Shown here piece by piece: positions 22,444-34,507 of a stretch of DNA of 64,000 nucleotides. Each line of letters opens with the position of its first letter. The first letter of the stretch is position 1. The stretch comes from Diplocarpon mali (taxonomy: Eukaryota > Ascomycota > Leotiomycetes > Helotiales > Drepanopezizaceae): assembly GCA_024741835.1 (NCBI GenBank), contig JAENRP010000061.1:70826-134825 (forward strand), written 5' to 3'. The notes beneath the pieces are model-generated. The model ran no database searches. It saw nothing but the letters and a program-made list of their open reading frames with translations, and was not told the origin of the DNA. The position numbers were made by a program, and so were the translations under genes.

Positions 22444-25015
22444 CTATTTCGAGAACTTCCTCTTCAGATACTCCAAGGGACTCAAGGGCCGCGCGAGTGA
22501 CATCCCCGGATCAGTCCTAGCACTGTCTAGCTTCGATCTCCACGATCCAGTCCGCGTCTTGGTGGAATCTTTCCTCGGGACTCCGATGCACGAGTGATCG
22601 CTTGTGTCGCTCCCCGGGACCTCGATGTCAGTCTTGGCTTTCTTCAAGCCCTCAGATAGTGATCTCGTGTGTGCCGTCTTGGCTGAACTCGGAGACTCGG
22701 CCATGAGCTTCTTGACAGCCAGACCCTCGTTCTCCAGCTTCGTTAGCCTGGCGATATTTCTCTCCAGCTGGTTGAATTCGGTGTTGATGGTCGTGTCGAG
22801 GTCGCCGTCCTTGTCGTGAACTTTGTGCAAAGCCTCCTTGATAGACTTTTTTCCCGTCTCGAGAATCCGCTCGACCAGGACATCCAGCTGTAGTCCGTAC
22901 CTCACGCTGGCGAAGTCGCCTTTGTCGTCGCGATCGATGATCAGGTGCTGCACGATGTGTTGGACAATGGCGAATCGAGGGTCTGACTCCAGGCGCGAGG
23001 GGACCCCAAGGTTTTCTGCGATGTACTGACACGTACGTGCAATTTTTCCTGGCCTGCGGACTTGTTTGTCTTCGAATGACTTGGTGTGTTCGAAGAACCC
23101 ATGCATGGCGGCCAGCAGGTATCCCACAACGTCGTTTTCGTTGAGGTCAGAAGTGCATGTGCTTTTGTCTGAGTCGGTTCGGGAAACGGGAGCAATATCC
23201 GATGCTGCCTCGGGTTCGGGATGTGAAACGGTGTGTGGGTGTGAATGCATGAAGTTATCACCCTCAACAAAGTCGATGAAGGTGTAGGCAGGGTTATCCC
23301 GCAGGAGCAACCACTGCCGAACCGGGATCGTGAGGAAGAGCAGAGTTGATTTCGTCGGGTAGAGAGATTGAAATGTCACATCTTCCAAGCCTTCAACCTG
23401 CCCCGGCGGGAACGTCAAGCACCAGTCCTCGGCCTTTGGCAAGATATTGGCCCTGAGCTTGACCGACAGAAGGACTCTATAGTGCCAGTTCGAGGGCGCG
23501 ACGGGATCCGGCTCTGGCATACTAATCTGGGTCGTGTCGTCGGAGTCGTCGTGTCTGGAGAACAAAGAGGGAGCTCGACTGGATGTCGCCGAGCTGGGGC
23601 TTCGAGTCATCAGAGGGGATGGAGGCGCCAGGTGCCCGTTGTTCATCTCAAAAGCAGTACTCCGCGAGCCATTATTGGCAGTGGCCTCTGCGAGTGACGA
23701 TAAGCAAATACTAGTCGGGCTCCTGTTCAGCTTGACGTGTAAGCATAGCGGATTCTGTGAAGCCTGGATCATCGATTCATAAAGCCATGCGACCTGGAAA
23801 GCTTGCTCTTCCTTCACCATTCTCCTGATGCAGTCGACAAGCCTATGCGTAAATGAGTTCTCGCCGGCTGGTGTCATTTCGTCGCTCCCACAGGCTGCTA
23901 AGAGTTCCTTGGTCCCAGATATCCCTTTGTGCATGGCTGCAGATCCGGCATAGCAACAGTCAAGAACAAAAAGGACGTCTTGCTTGGTCCTCTCAAAGTT
24001 CTCTTGTATCTTCGCCCACTCGATCGTAGGACCATTCTGCCTTGAGTTCCTATTACACGCTCAGTAACTCCGGTGTTTCTTTACTCATGAGAGTAGTCAT
24101 ACCTGTCCTTCCGATCACTCGGGGAAGCAGCCCACCAAGTTCTGTTCAGTGTATCAATACCGAGGATGAGATTATGAGGGGGGGGGGGGATTACGGATGC
24201 CAGTAGCACGAATCATTGCGTATTGAGCCATGCCCTGTATAGTAGACAATGAACAATGTTTCGCTGGGAGAGTCGTTCTTATGCTGCCGGAGAAATTCGA
24301 GGACTTTCCATTGTAGCTCATTCTGGCAGTCGATGTTAGGAATAGCAAACTGCGTGGCATTGTAGTTCAGTTCTTTGAAAAGCCTAGCGAGAGCTTCAAT
24401 TTCGCTTTCAATCTCCTCCTGTATATCATCACATTCTTCCCATGTGAGCAAGAGAACCTCAACTGTGGTGTAGGCTGGATTAGAGACCTCGCTACACTTC
24501 TTGGCAGCTATAAGATCATCCTTGAATACTTTCAAGTCCTCGATATGGTGATTGAATGGCGCGAAGCTTGTAGGATGTGTCTGGACCTCCAGCGGGACTC
24601 GAGCTCGCGACTGCCACCGAGCTTCTTCGACAGAATTGACAGGCTGCTCATTGTGTCAGTCACCAGGTTCCGGGACTCGAATTTCCTGGTGAGTTTTTAC
24701 CGGGGGAATGCTATCGGCCTGTGTAGTGGCCTCCCCGCTCGTATCAAGGCCCGTCGCTTCGAGGCTCTGGATGACTTGTTCGATCTCAATCAGCGTTTCG
24801 GCATCGGTTTTCATTCCCGGTGTGGGTATGACCGAGTCAACCTCGTCAGTAGACGACGGGCCAGCAGTCTCAAGAACTAGTGCATCTCTGCTGGTTCTAT
24901 ATCGTTGGATGGCAGTGCGGATCTGGGTGATTGCCCCTTCGGCTTTAAGTGGAAGAACCTGGTCTGCTACGGGTCCTGGCTGGCAACCGACGAAATCCTT
25001 GGTATGCTTGCTCAT
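22444..25015 (-). CDS. Caspase-like protein (peptidase C14 fold)
   Basis: My model has four exons: 25015-24664, 24621-24195, 24141-24103 and 24049-22444, giving 807 aa. The first intron (24663-24622, only 42 nt) is the least certain; the other two are 53 nt each with normal borders. The caspase fold reads VEVLLLTWEECDDIQEE, then LFIVYYTGHGSI with the catalytic His near residue 246, and DVLFVLDCCYAGSAAMHKG with the catalytic Cys near 303, so both dyad residues are intact. No Pro/Gln-rich metacaspase pro-domain is seen. Instead the N-terminus is a 120-residue acidic-Ser/Thr linker. The C-terminal 350 residues hold a WHYRVLLSVKLRANI / TKSTLLFLTIPVRQWLLL module seen in some fungal C14 proteins, then a coiled-coil-like charged region. 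Whether it cleaves after Asp or Lys/Arg, and what it acts on, cannot be told. Confidence 0.78.
24178..24189. repeat. Homopolymer G(12) inside an intron
   Basis: Twelve consecutive G on the plus strand, equal to a C tract beginning five bases after the 5' splice site of the intron 24194-24142 in the caspase-like gene. Length could vary between isolates or be a sequencing artefact. Confidence 0.85.
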
Positions 25016-25998
25016 TATCTACAAGTTAAGGACAAGAATAACTGAAGAACAAAGGGGCGGACAAAGCATAAAGAAACAAACCAAACATCGTGGAGAAGGG
25101 GCGGCAGCTTACTCTTTTATATCGAGGCCCGAGGCTGAGGCTGAGTTTCAACAAGGGGCGCAGAATAAGCCCGGTGAAAGCGCCTAATATCGGCCACAGC
25201 CAGTCTCGACACAGTCAGCCTCCAGCCCAAAAATCATGGCACGCACCATCGCGATCTTACAGCATCAGGCGCCGCAGGCTCCCGTTTCTCGAGCCCGGCG
25301 TCGAGTATGCTCAAGTTCAAGGACAAGCAAGGAGATCTATGCAGAGAATCCACCTTAGCTATCTGCTGTGAGGAATACCATCATTCTTTTTGCGGCTTGG
25401 ATAGAATGTTGGAGAAAACATAAGTTCTGGAGACACCAGTGGCATCTTCAGATCTGGGGTGACAATTCTTCAAACGAAAGGCAACACAGCACTTAGAGCA
25501 AGTCGCGATGAGGCTTATACTCGGGAAGACAAATATCAACCATTTTCCCTCGGTATGACACTCTAGGCGTTCTCCAGTGGCTATGCTCGGTGTTCTCCCA
25601 AGCTGCAACTTCTCAGCGAGTTTGGGGGCCACAAATTGAAGCGCTCATGCAGCAAGCCTTATCGGCTGCGATCCGAATGAGTACGCATGTCGAGTCCGAT
25701 AGCCGAATCAATTGATATCAATGCAGTTGGATTGGAAAAACAGACATACGAACGACGAGCTGAAGCAAGAGGTACTCATCCGTTTCCTAGTCGGTAAAAG
25801 TTCAAATACTCATAGAAGCAGACGAATAGAACTGGCCAATTACTTGAGAAATTTACCAAAACTCGGCATGCTTGCTCTGACATCTCCTTGATGAAACGTA
25901 TACCCGACAATCACTGAGCACCAATCCTTGCAGCAGCGTTCCAATGGATCCTATTTTCCTAAATAAAAAATAACGAAGTCAGGTCATTCAAAAGAATC
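25016..25998. other. Intergenic, no supported gene
   Basis: This interval separates the caspase-like gene start from the GH125 gene stop; both are on the minus strand. A minus frame at 25381-25632 (83 aa) contains CHTEGKWLIF and ATCSKCC but no domain I can name. It has no matching exon nearby, so it is left out. The caspase-like promoter must lie within the left part. Confidence 0.4.
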
Positions 25999-28279
25999 TT
26001 ATTGCCAGCTTTGGCTTAGCAAGCCAGTATTTTTCCCAGATTTCTCGTCCTCTTCAGCTACCTTGATCAGCAATTCGCCCAGAAGACCATTCGCCCACCC
26101 GAACCAGGCTCTGCTCCACTTGTTCTGGTTGAAAGTGTCAACGCTCTCGTGGACAACTTTGATGCGGTCAGCACTATAGACTTGGGCAATAATATGGTTT
26201 CCAATATACTTACCACCTGTGCCTGCTGTAGAGTTCAAAACCATGCCTATTTGCTGCTTGACCTCGTCCTCAATATCTTTCTGAGAAACTTTGTCCAGAC
26301 CACCTGCTGCGAGTGAACCGAGAGTTGAGTACGATGTAATTGCTCGTATGATCGCAGCCATAGGCCATGCCTTAATTAAGTCATGAGATTAGCAATGTCT
26401 CAAGTGTTTCAGGATCAGGGGACAAGGAACGAAGGATCGAGCTTCTTGACGCTCAAACCACTCGGATAATCAGGACGGAAGTTCGCTTACTCTACCAGGA
26501 CCAACATGAGGGCCACCGATCGCAGAGATGACCGGGCCTTTCATAAAATAGGGATTGTTGTCACTAAGCACAAATCGCCTGGTGTTGGCGTAGATCTCCG
26601 CGTAATTCTTTGCCTTCTCTCCGTGTGGTGGCGGCGGTAGTTTAAAAGCCGACTCCGAATAGTTCCAGAGAGGTATTGCAAGTAGAGACGGAACGTTGGC
26701 GTCATCCATAAGATTTGCACCTCCATAACCATCAATTTCATATGCGAATATGTCCCCAAAATCGCGATGATGGACAATAGCATCCCGGTCGATTCCTTGA
26801 CGTATCCCAAAAGCCTGGTCTCGCATCTTGTTTGTGATGTCTTTTGCATTCTCTCCTTTCAGCTGCTCCATGATCAACGAGCCATCTTCGAGGTATTTTG
26901 CCCACATCATGTTTGCTGGGACAAGTAGTTGATAGATGCAAGCATCATCAGATGGCCTGAAAGCAGTCCTGATCATTCCATTCTCTTTAGTGGGATTTCC
27001 AAGACCGTCGTTGCTGAGCGTTTCCGTTCCGCGATTCGTCCAGCCCGTGAATGTCCAGGCTGACTTTTCAACTTTGCCATCTTTTGCGTATGTGCCCAAT
27101 TTCATGGCAGCCGCTGCGAGTACGGCAGCCTCCACCGCCGGGATCCAGCTGTACTTTTGAAAAAAGTCAATGCTGGATAATAAGTGTCAGTAAACTGATA
27201 ACAATCAGCATCTTACAACAATGTGATACAAGTGAAATAGTTCTCGAGAAAGTGAGCAATCAGCAACAGAGAACATGGTTACTTACTCTTTCGTACGCTC
27301 GTAGTAAGCCACCGATATCTGCAGAAAAGAGGCCAATGAATCAAGTTCCCATTTACAATCAAAGACCTTGAGAGGGTCGTAAGGCGGATCGGGATGATTC
27401 TGGGAATAAGCACCGTTATGCGTAGGTTGAACACCAGATTCAGGCGGGGGCTGAAAACTATGACAATAAGGTGAGATAACGATATATCGAGCATGAATGT
27501 TGATAAGTCCTCGCCAGAGGCTCGCAAGCGAATCTTTGTCTTCCGAGGCCTCAAGAAGCGGCAAGTAGACCAGGATTTGTGACGCCGAGTCTCGTAACCA
27601 CATAGCATCGATCTAAGATTCGTTAGAGCTACTTCTGAGGGATAGCAACTGCTGATGATGAGGGGAGAATACTTACATCACCAGTGATAACATAAGTTAG
27701 CTCCTCATCGGTGATCTTCTCTTCCACGCCTTCAGCACCAGGCTCTTTCGCATAACCGCGCCACTTGATCATCGTGTCAAGGGTATTGGGATAGCTGTTC
27801 TCAAAAAGCCTGAATAGGTCTGGATCTTTGATGAGCCCTTTCATCTTCTCTATGAGTTTCTCCATAGCGGGAGAATTGAAAGTTCGGCATTCTGGAGAGG
27901 GCCGAGAATATGGGAATTTGCGTGATCCTTCTGAGAGCGGCTTTTGTCTTAAATCCTGAAGTCTTTCATAGCCGATACATTCTTTTTTGGTAGATGGAGA
28001 GGACAAAGAGAGCGCTGGTGGCTGTCCCAGTTCCAGCGATTCGACGGCATTCTGAGGAACTTGGGGAGTGACTAACGGTAGCAATCGTGTTGCTTCTGCT
28101 AGTTGCGTATCCGTTTCCGTAGGGTCCTCGAGAACTGACTTCTCAGGGACTTTGCCTCGTTGATATGATGCCCACGTGACGGGAGAGTCCGTCCTGACAA
28201 AGAAATTGTATGCCAAGAAAAGAGTTATCACGAAGGCAATAGCCGCAGTCTTTACACGCTTCTGTTGCATGCGTCCCAT
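25999..28279 (-). CDS. GH125 exo-alpha-1,6-mannosidase-like protein, type II membrane
   Basis: Four exons: 28279-27677, 27612-27287, 27172-26491 and 26370-25999. The introns are 64, 114 and 120 nt, and the product is 660 aa. The N-terminus is a short basic stretch followed by one hydrophobic helix ([17 protein letters not shown]), a signal anchor that would place the catalytic part in the secretory-pathway lumen. The GH125 (formerly DUF1237) domain starts near residue 125 and is complete: [98 protein letters not shown] and HVGPGRAWPMAAI. Characterised bacterial GH125 enzymes are metal-independent inverting exo-alpha-1,6-mannosidases. Fungal members are thought to act on mannan or N-glycan-type linkages, which is family inference. 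The reading frame is intact across all joins. Confidence 0.9.
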
Positions 28280-29553
28280 CTTTGCGATATTTCAGCATCG
28301 ACACATAATGTGGAGGACGTGAAAGTCGAAGAAGGTATAACACAAGAGGAAACGTGGTAACCGCTATAGCGGCGTTAGATCTTGGCGTCTTAAATTAAGA
28401 CGGGACTGTTTTACATTGTGGGCCACGCTAAGCTTGCTGAGCCAAATCGAGCCGATAAAGTAACATTCGATTGTAGTTTGGCCATAAATAAATTGATATT
28501 TCGATATCTCCGTCAGCTGGATCCTGATCTGACGTTTGGCAATGGCCACTTTGGGCGGCAATTCCGCAGCAACACCTAACCCTTGATTTTCAGAATTCCG
28601 ACACTTGACATCGGGATGGGCGGTAATCAAATTAAGCTCCCGTTCCCCTATTTACCCCACGCAACCGCATATCAACATGTCCAGACGCGCTCGACTATTC
28701 ATTCTTGAGCTTTCCTCCAACGCCGCTACACAGCCGCATACTCACTCGAACATTTATCACCAGATTCAACATCCAGCTCCATCAGCACATCACTGTTCAC
28801 TTCTCTCGGTTCCCTGTGACGACAATACTGCTTGCGCCCGTTGGCCTTGCTCAAGTCGATCTTGAAGAATAGTAACAGCAGCTGAACTACCCGCCTATGC
28901 TGAGGTTGATTGCATTCGATAGAGTGGGACCGCAGTAGAATGGCTGAGCTTCGATAAATATATATCTGTGTACGGGTATATCTAACAAGACAATAATCAA
29001 GTCCAGCACCAGCGTTCTGGGATTGAATAAAAAGGCATTGCAATTATGGGCTGTCAAGAGGCCTGCACTAGTGATTCTGTACGCGGATGATGTACTGGAA
29101 GAGATCCAAGTAACTACAACGCTATGGGGATTTGTGTCGGAGACGAATAGAGGGGTACTTGGAAGTCGAGAAGAACAATTTGATGGTAGATATCAGCGAA
29201 TAGAAGCTGGGCAGACTAAGAGCCGAAGTTCTTACCAGAAAAGCTAATGTCGTAACAACATTCTACACGAATCTTGCCGCTGCTCAACGGGTATGCTGGG
29301 GAGAGAAGCACGTTATTCCAGTATTCGATACTTTGATGACGGTCGTATGTGATATGCATAGGATGTGTGGCATCGATGCGTCTGGGCTTGAAGACCGGGT
29401 TGTAATTACAAGGCAGCTCCGAGAAACGTCTCCCGCTCCATGGCCAAGCTTCATAGACCCTTACTCAGGATGGAGGTTCACACCGTACCAAAGACTTTGC
29501 ACAGGAGCAATGACTAAGCTTCAGATGTTGTGCTGTTGTCAAACTTACACACC
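28280..29553. other. Intergenic with a possible coding relic
   Basis: The left part (28280-28980) should hold the GH125 promoter. From 29114 to 29553 one plus-strand frame reads like protein apart from a TAG at 29201-29203: RRRIEGYLEVEKNNLMVDIS before the stop, KLGRLRAEVLTRKANVVTTF and GEKHVIPVFDTLMTVV after it. I cannot assign it to a family. It has no start and runs antisense into the 3' end of the next gene. It may be a decayed gene or chance. Confidence 0.3.
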
Positions 29554-30825
29554 CTATGATTTGGTTTCCCATATGGGGATTTTCAATCCATGCATACCCT
29601 TGTATCTTGCGGGCTCACTTTCCTTCCAATTCATTAAGATTTCTTCCTTGTTTTCGATGTCATAGACTGCCACAGCCAAGGGCCGGCAAGTCTCTAGCAT
29701 TCGCTGCTCTGAATCTTCACCCCAGCCATAAACTGAAAGGTCGCCACCAGGACAGGTTGACATGGCGCACAACACATCGGTCTCAGCAAAGAATGCAAAA
29801 TATTCCCCAGGATTCGCTGGACACGGTTCCCTATGTCAAATCAGCTCATGGTTTGAGCAACAGTAGATGGAGAACGCACATGCAGTATTTTCCATCTTCA
29901 TTTAGTCTGGTTACTTGGAAGACGTTGAGAACATCATGGATATCCATTTCAGTGAGTCCATATGGTAGGACAGCTCTTACCAGGTTAGAGTGGCAATGAT
30001 AGTCAAAGTCATCGCCACTCAGAAGGTTATCCACTGTCAATTTTCAGCATACACCGAGCTTCTCCGTCTGGTCCGAGTCTAACCGTAAGGATCACATCTG
30101 TCTGCGTCAGTAAAAATCAATTTTCAAATCATTGACCATTCTTACCTTGTCCCTAGAAGATCATGGCATCGACCGCCAACTTCATCTACCCCGTATTCCT
30201 TCAAACTGTCCGCAACAATCGTGACCAGCGGTCTCAGATATGGTAGGTTTGACCACAATCTGTCACCAACAGAGACATGCGAGGCGTGCAGCTGCCTAGT
30301 TCTGGATGCCCAAAATCTTTCTCTGGGATTGTGTAGAGAGAATATGCTGTGGAAAAATTCGGAGTCAGTACTGCTCCATTGAGCAATAAACCGAGTGCTA
30401 AGATTGTTTCAGGAGACGAGAATCGAGTCTGAGGAGGTAAAGTAGATCTAACCCCAATGGGTTTAAGAGAAATACTCACTTCAAATCTCCTACTTGGGGC
30501 CCCTCAGGTGTAGATAAAACACATATTTGCCCTTGAGAAGTCAGAATGCAGTCAAAATGAAATTAGATCAGGATACGAAAGGGCTCAGGAGAGCCGTGTG
30601 TCGGGCAGGGCTAATGAGAAGCGGAGCGATATTTCCAAGGGCCCGACCTTTGTTAACTACCCATGCTTTCCCACTTCTGATAGGTATTTCAAACTTGTCG
30701 ACTAGATATTTCCCTCCCACTTGCTCGGCAACTTTGCCGATCCGTGCATAGAGTTCTTTATCGCCATATAAAACAGCGCTGTCCGTAGGGGGGTAAGCGG
30801 GTGGATTTGGCACGCGACCTGCCAT
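29554..30825 (-). CDS. DUF1989 (urea carboxylase-associated family) protein
   Basis: Six exons: 30825-30648, 30531-30480, 30346-30146, 30097-30084, 30033-29880 and 29830-29554, giving 291 aa. Exon 4 is only 14 nt but is needed to keep the conserved RCDPY motif. The family pattern is complete: KFEIPIRSGKAWVVNKGQ, VLSTPEGPQVGDLN, HNPRERFWASRTRQLHASHV, VGDRLWSNLPYLRPLVTIV, GRCHDLLGTRCDPY, DYHCHSNLVRAVLPYGLTE, IHDVLNVFQVT and STCPGGDLS. Bacterial relatives are encoded next to urea carboxylase. The fungal proteins have no firmly assigned reaction, though the conserved His, Cys and Asp residues suggest a metal site. The first intron uses an unusual donor, GTCGGG, but frame and motif continuity demand it. 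It is divergent from the DPP III gene, with a roughly 400-bp shared upstream region. Confidence 0.85.
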
Positions 30826-31228
30826 TGTAGACGCGTGAGACGTGAGTGTTATCAAAAAATTACCCACAGGCAGATGCCTGCTTTGATAGAGACCAAAGCA
30901 GTGAAAGATGTTAGCGGGAGGAGCGTTGAGGAAGCACTTACTGGGAGCCGCTGGCGACGGGAGTGGAAATAAGCGCCTCACGTGCTTTAGGCCGATTACT
31001 TATGTAGTGGGTTGAGAGGAAACAGAGGAAACAGAGGAAATCAGTATTGCATATACTTTATGATTATTTCCGCATGGACAGGTAAGGTACACCTACTTAT
31101 GCAATGCATGGCCACTCGCCAGCTCCGCAAGCTCGACCACTTGGCCCGTGCCGACCGACTATAGGATTCAAGTTTCGTCGGAGTCAATAACGAGAAGAGG
31201 CAATCAATCGTCTATCCAGCTTTCGAGT

Positions 31229-33941
31229 ATGTCAACATGGGTAGCGAGGGCGAATCTTGCGGCCTTGCATTGGCCAGTACTGCCCCGCGCGCCGACCGTC
31301 AGCCTCGCGCAGAAGCGGGGTGAAGCCTCTATTGCTCCTGCATATAAGCATTCATCGTCTTGCCTCCGACGTGTTAAACTTCCATCTTCCTCGTCCCATA
31401 CAAGATATCAAGCTATTCAACGGCGCTTTAACATGAATGCTCAGGATATTAAGAATTTTCTGGCGGACTCGCCTCCAAGTACTGTCAACCTCGAAATTAA
31501 GAAGCACTTTGATGCACTCACCGATCAACAAGCCCGCTATGCACACTTTATAAGCAGGTATGGCAGATAATCCCGGCTGTACAAACCATTGTGGCGGCTT
31601 GTATGCCCTCAACTTTGCAGCAGTCACTGCTGTATATAAAAAAGCTCACTTCAACCCAGAGCTGCCTTCACAGGAACTCGCATTACCTTGCGTCAGGTCT
31701 CCCCCGAATCCGAAAGCATCTTCGACTTTATAATTGAATTATACAAGGCTTCGAGTGGCGATTGGAAAGGATTGCAAGAAAAAGCTGGCATCTCTGCTGA
31801 AGAATTGCAGCAGTTCCTTGAATATGCTACCCAGTTCTTAGGGAATTGTGGTAACTACAAGGGCTTTGGGGATGCTAAGTTTGTCCCAAGATGTAGCGAG
31901 AAGGCGTTCGATGCTTTAGCTGCCGTATACCCGAAGGCTGCAGAGCACTACAAGGCGACAAGTGGTGCTATTTTCTCTAGCAATACCACTGGAATCATGC
32001 ATTTGGGGTTAGTCCTGTGGACAACCTGGTGGAATTCTACTGACCAATCCCAGCTACTTGGATGAGGGCCACATGACAACTTACTACCCTGAGTCGAAGG
32101 GGATTACTAAGGCGGACATTGGTGCTGTTTCCGACTTCCTGGAAAAGATCGGGCTTCTTGTGGTAAATTTCGATGTTTAACATCTCTTGGGCATTAAGTG
32201 ATGACTGTCTAGGAAAACACACGACTCAGAAAGAACTCAGATGGTAACTTTGACTTGTTGATTGCGTCTGCAATTACCCAAGTTCCAGAATCCGGTGGAG
32301 ATGTTGGTAAAACGTCCGAGTTTAATATCGATAGTGGGTTGTTGAAGGGTAAAAAATTGAAGCTGGTGTACGGTGATCACTCGAAAGAGATGGCGCTCAT
32401 TGCTGCATACCACAAGAAGGCAGCTGAAAATGCTGCTAACGATAACCAGAAGAAAATGCAGCTTGCTTATGCAAAATCCTTCGAGGAAGGCTCTCTTCAG
32501 GCATTTAAAGATTCTCAGCGCTTCTGGATCAGAGACAAAGGACCTATGGTAGAATCGAATATTGGCTTTGTTGAGACTTATAGAGATCCCCATGGAGTTC
32601 GTGGAGAATGGGAAGGTATGTTATGAAGATGACGCGATCAGAATGTCACTAATCAATTATTAGGCTTTGCCGCAACTGTCAATCTGGAGCGGACAAGAGC
32701 TTTTGGTTCTCTTGTTGATGCGGCGCAAGCAATGATTCCCAAGCTTCCATGGTCTGTAGAGTTCGAGAAGGACAAGTTCTTGAGCCCCGACTTCACTAGT
32801 CTGGAGGTTTTATCGTTCGCTGGGAGTGGAATTCCTGCAGGGATTAATATCGTCAGTTCAAATTTTTTAAATGCGATTTATTTGTGCTCTTGTCAATATC
32901 CCCATCACATCTTTATATTTGCTCACTTCACCAACAGCCTAATTACGATGATATTCGCCAATCAGAAGGTTTCAAGAACGTCAGCTTGGGCAATGTCCTC
33001 AGCGCTAAAGCACCCAATGAAAAAATCCCTTTTATCTCAGAGGCCGACCTTGCTATTTACCAGAAGTATCGTGATGCAGCCTTCGAGGTTCAAGTTGGTA
33101 TACATGAATTGCTGGGTCACGGTACCGGCAAATTGCTTCAGGAAACCGAGCCCGGAAAGTTCAACTTCGACCCGAAGAACCCTCCCATCAGCCCAATTAC
33201 CAAAAAGCCTGTCACGACTTACTACAGGCCTGGCCAGACCTGGGGATCCGTCTTTGGTAGTTGTGCTTCTAGTTACGAAGAGTGCCGTGCCGAATGTGTT
33301 GCCATGGCGTTGAGCTGTGATTTTGCAATTCTCAAGATCTTTGGGTTTGGCGACGGTACACCTAACATGGACGGCGAGGCGGGCGATGTTCTCTATGCAG
33401 CATATCTCTCCATGGCGCGTGCAGGGGTAGCATCTCTCGAAATGTGGGATCCTGCATCTAGAAAATGGGGACAGGTAGCTTCGAGTTCATTCTCTGCCTA
33501 ACAAGTAAATGCTGACTTCATTCATAGGCACATTCTCAGGCCCGCTTCAGTATATTGAAGTGCTTCCTAGGTGCACCAGACGAATTTTGCAAGCTTGACT
33601 ACAAGAATGAGGATCTCTCGGATCTCACAATCAAGCTTGACCGAAGCAAAATTACGACTGTCGGACGTAAGGCTATTGAAACTTACCTCCAGAAGCTTCA
33701 CATCTACAAGTCAACAGCTGATCGAGAGGCTGGAATCGAGCTGTATGCTCAGATGACTGATGTAGAACCCAAGTTTTGGGGGGAGACTATCAGAAATGAA
33801 GTCCTAAGGAACAAGCAACCAAGAAAGGTGTTTGTTCAAGCCAATACAGTTTTGGAGGAGGCATCGGGCAGAGTTTCATTGGTGGAGTATGAGCCTAGCC
33901 TAGAGGGAATGGTGAAGAGCTACGCCGAGAGAAACGTCTGA
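31229..33941 (+). CDS. Dipeptidyl peptidase III (M49 zinc peptidase)
   Basis: Seven exons: 31229-31557, 31660-32007, 32054-32162, 32213-32615, 32664-32851, 32938-33474 and 33528-33941. The M49 hallmarks are both present: the zinc motif [10 protein letters not shown] (codons at 33103-33132) and EECRAE about 58 residues later (33277 onward). DPP III removes dipeptides from the N-terminus of short peptides and is normally cytosolic. From the ATG at 31433 ([18 protein letters not shown]) the protein is 707 aa, the usual family size. The frame stays open upstream, however, and the ATG at 31229 adds 68 residues rich in Arg, Ser and Ala with few acidic residues ([23 protein letters not shown]), which resembles a mitochondrial presequence. 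A further ATG at 31148 is also in frame. I chose 31229, but 31433 is equally defensible. Confidence 0.93.
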
Positions 33942-34507
33942 AGAAAGGGACGCTTCTAATAGCATTGTTTGGAAGATCCTTACGAGTGAGGGTACTTGTA
34001 ATAGCCAATATCAAAAAGAAGAAGAGGAAGAAGAAGCGATAGCTTTCTATGAAGTAATGTAACATACAATTCAGCTAAGCTCGATTATATGTTCTCAGCT
34101 GATGACTACCTATATCTCAACATGAATTGTATTATGTGTTGAGGGAGCGCCTATCGAATTTGAGCATCGTAAAACTTCATTTCGATGCATTGGTAATTAG
34201 TATCGAGATATTAAAAATTTCAAAGTGATCTAGCGACTGTGATAGTAAGAGCTCGAGTTCTAGTCTTTCTAAATTGAGATGAGAACTCGTGGCAAGCCTG
34301 AGTATCATAGGCAATGGTTTCTTTGGGTGTTGACTGTCCTTTGCTTTACTGTAGGAGTGGCTGGAGTAAGTAGCCGGATGTGCGCTATATTGCTCACGTG
34401 ATCCAAATAAGCGATTTCAAGAGCCCACAAGCCGAAAGCCAGAATTGATCGAGATATTTATCAACGACTTTGATTCTCCCTGCAGTTCCGACAACACCCT
34501 GGTCAAA
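33942..34507. other. Intergenic; GAA tract and L9 promoter
   Basis: Contains the DPP III 3' UTR, a GAA/GAG-rich microsatellite at about 34,014-34,037 and the upstream region of the ribosomal protein gene. No open frame of note. Confidence 0.6.

Noticed and set aside
29023..29244. A YADD motif in the plus frame 29023-29247 resembling reverse transcriptase
   Set aside because: No other reverse transcriptase motifs around it, the frame is short, and the neighbouring frame reads better as protein.
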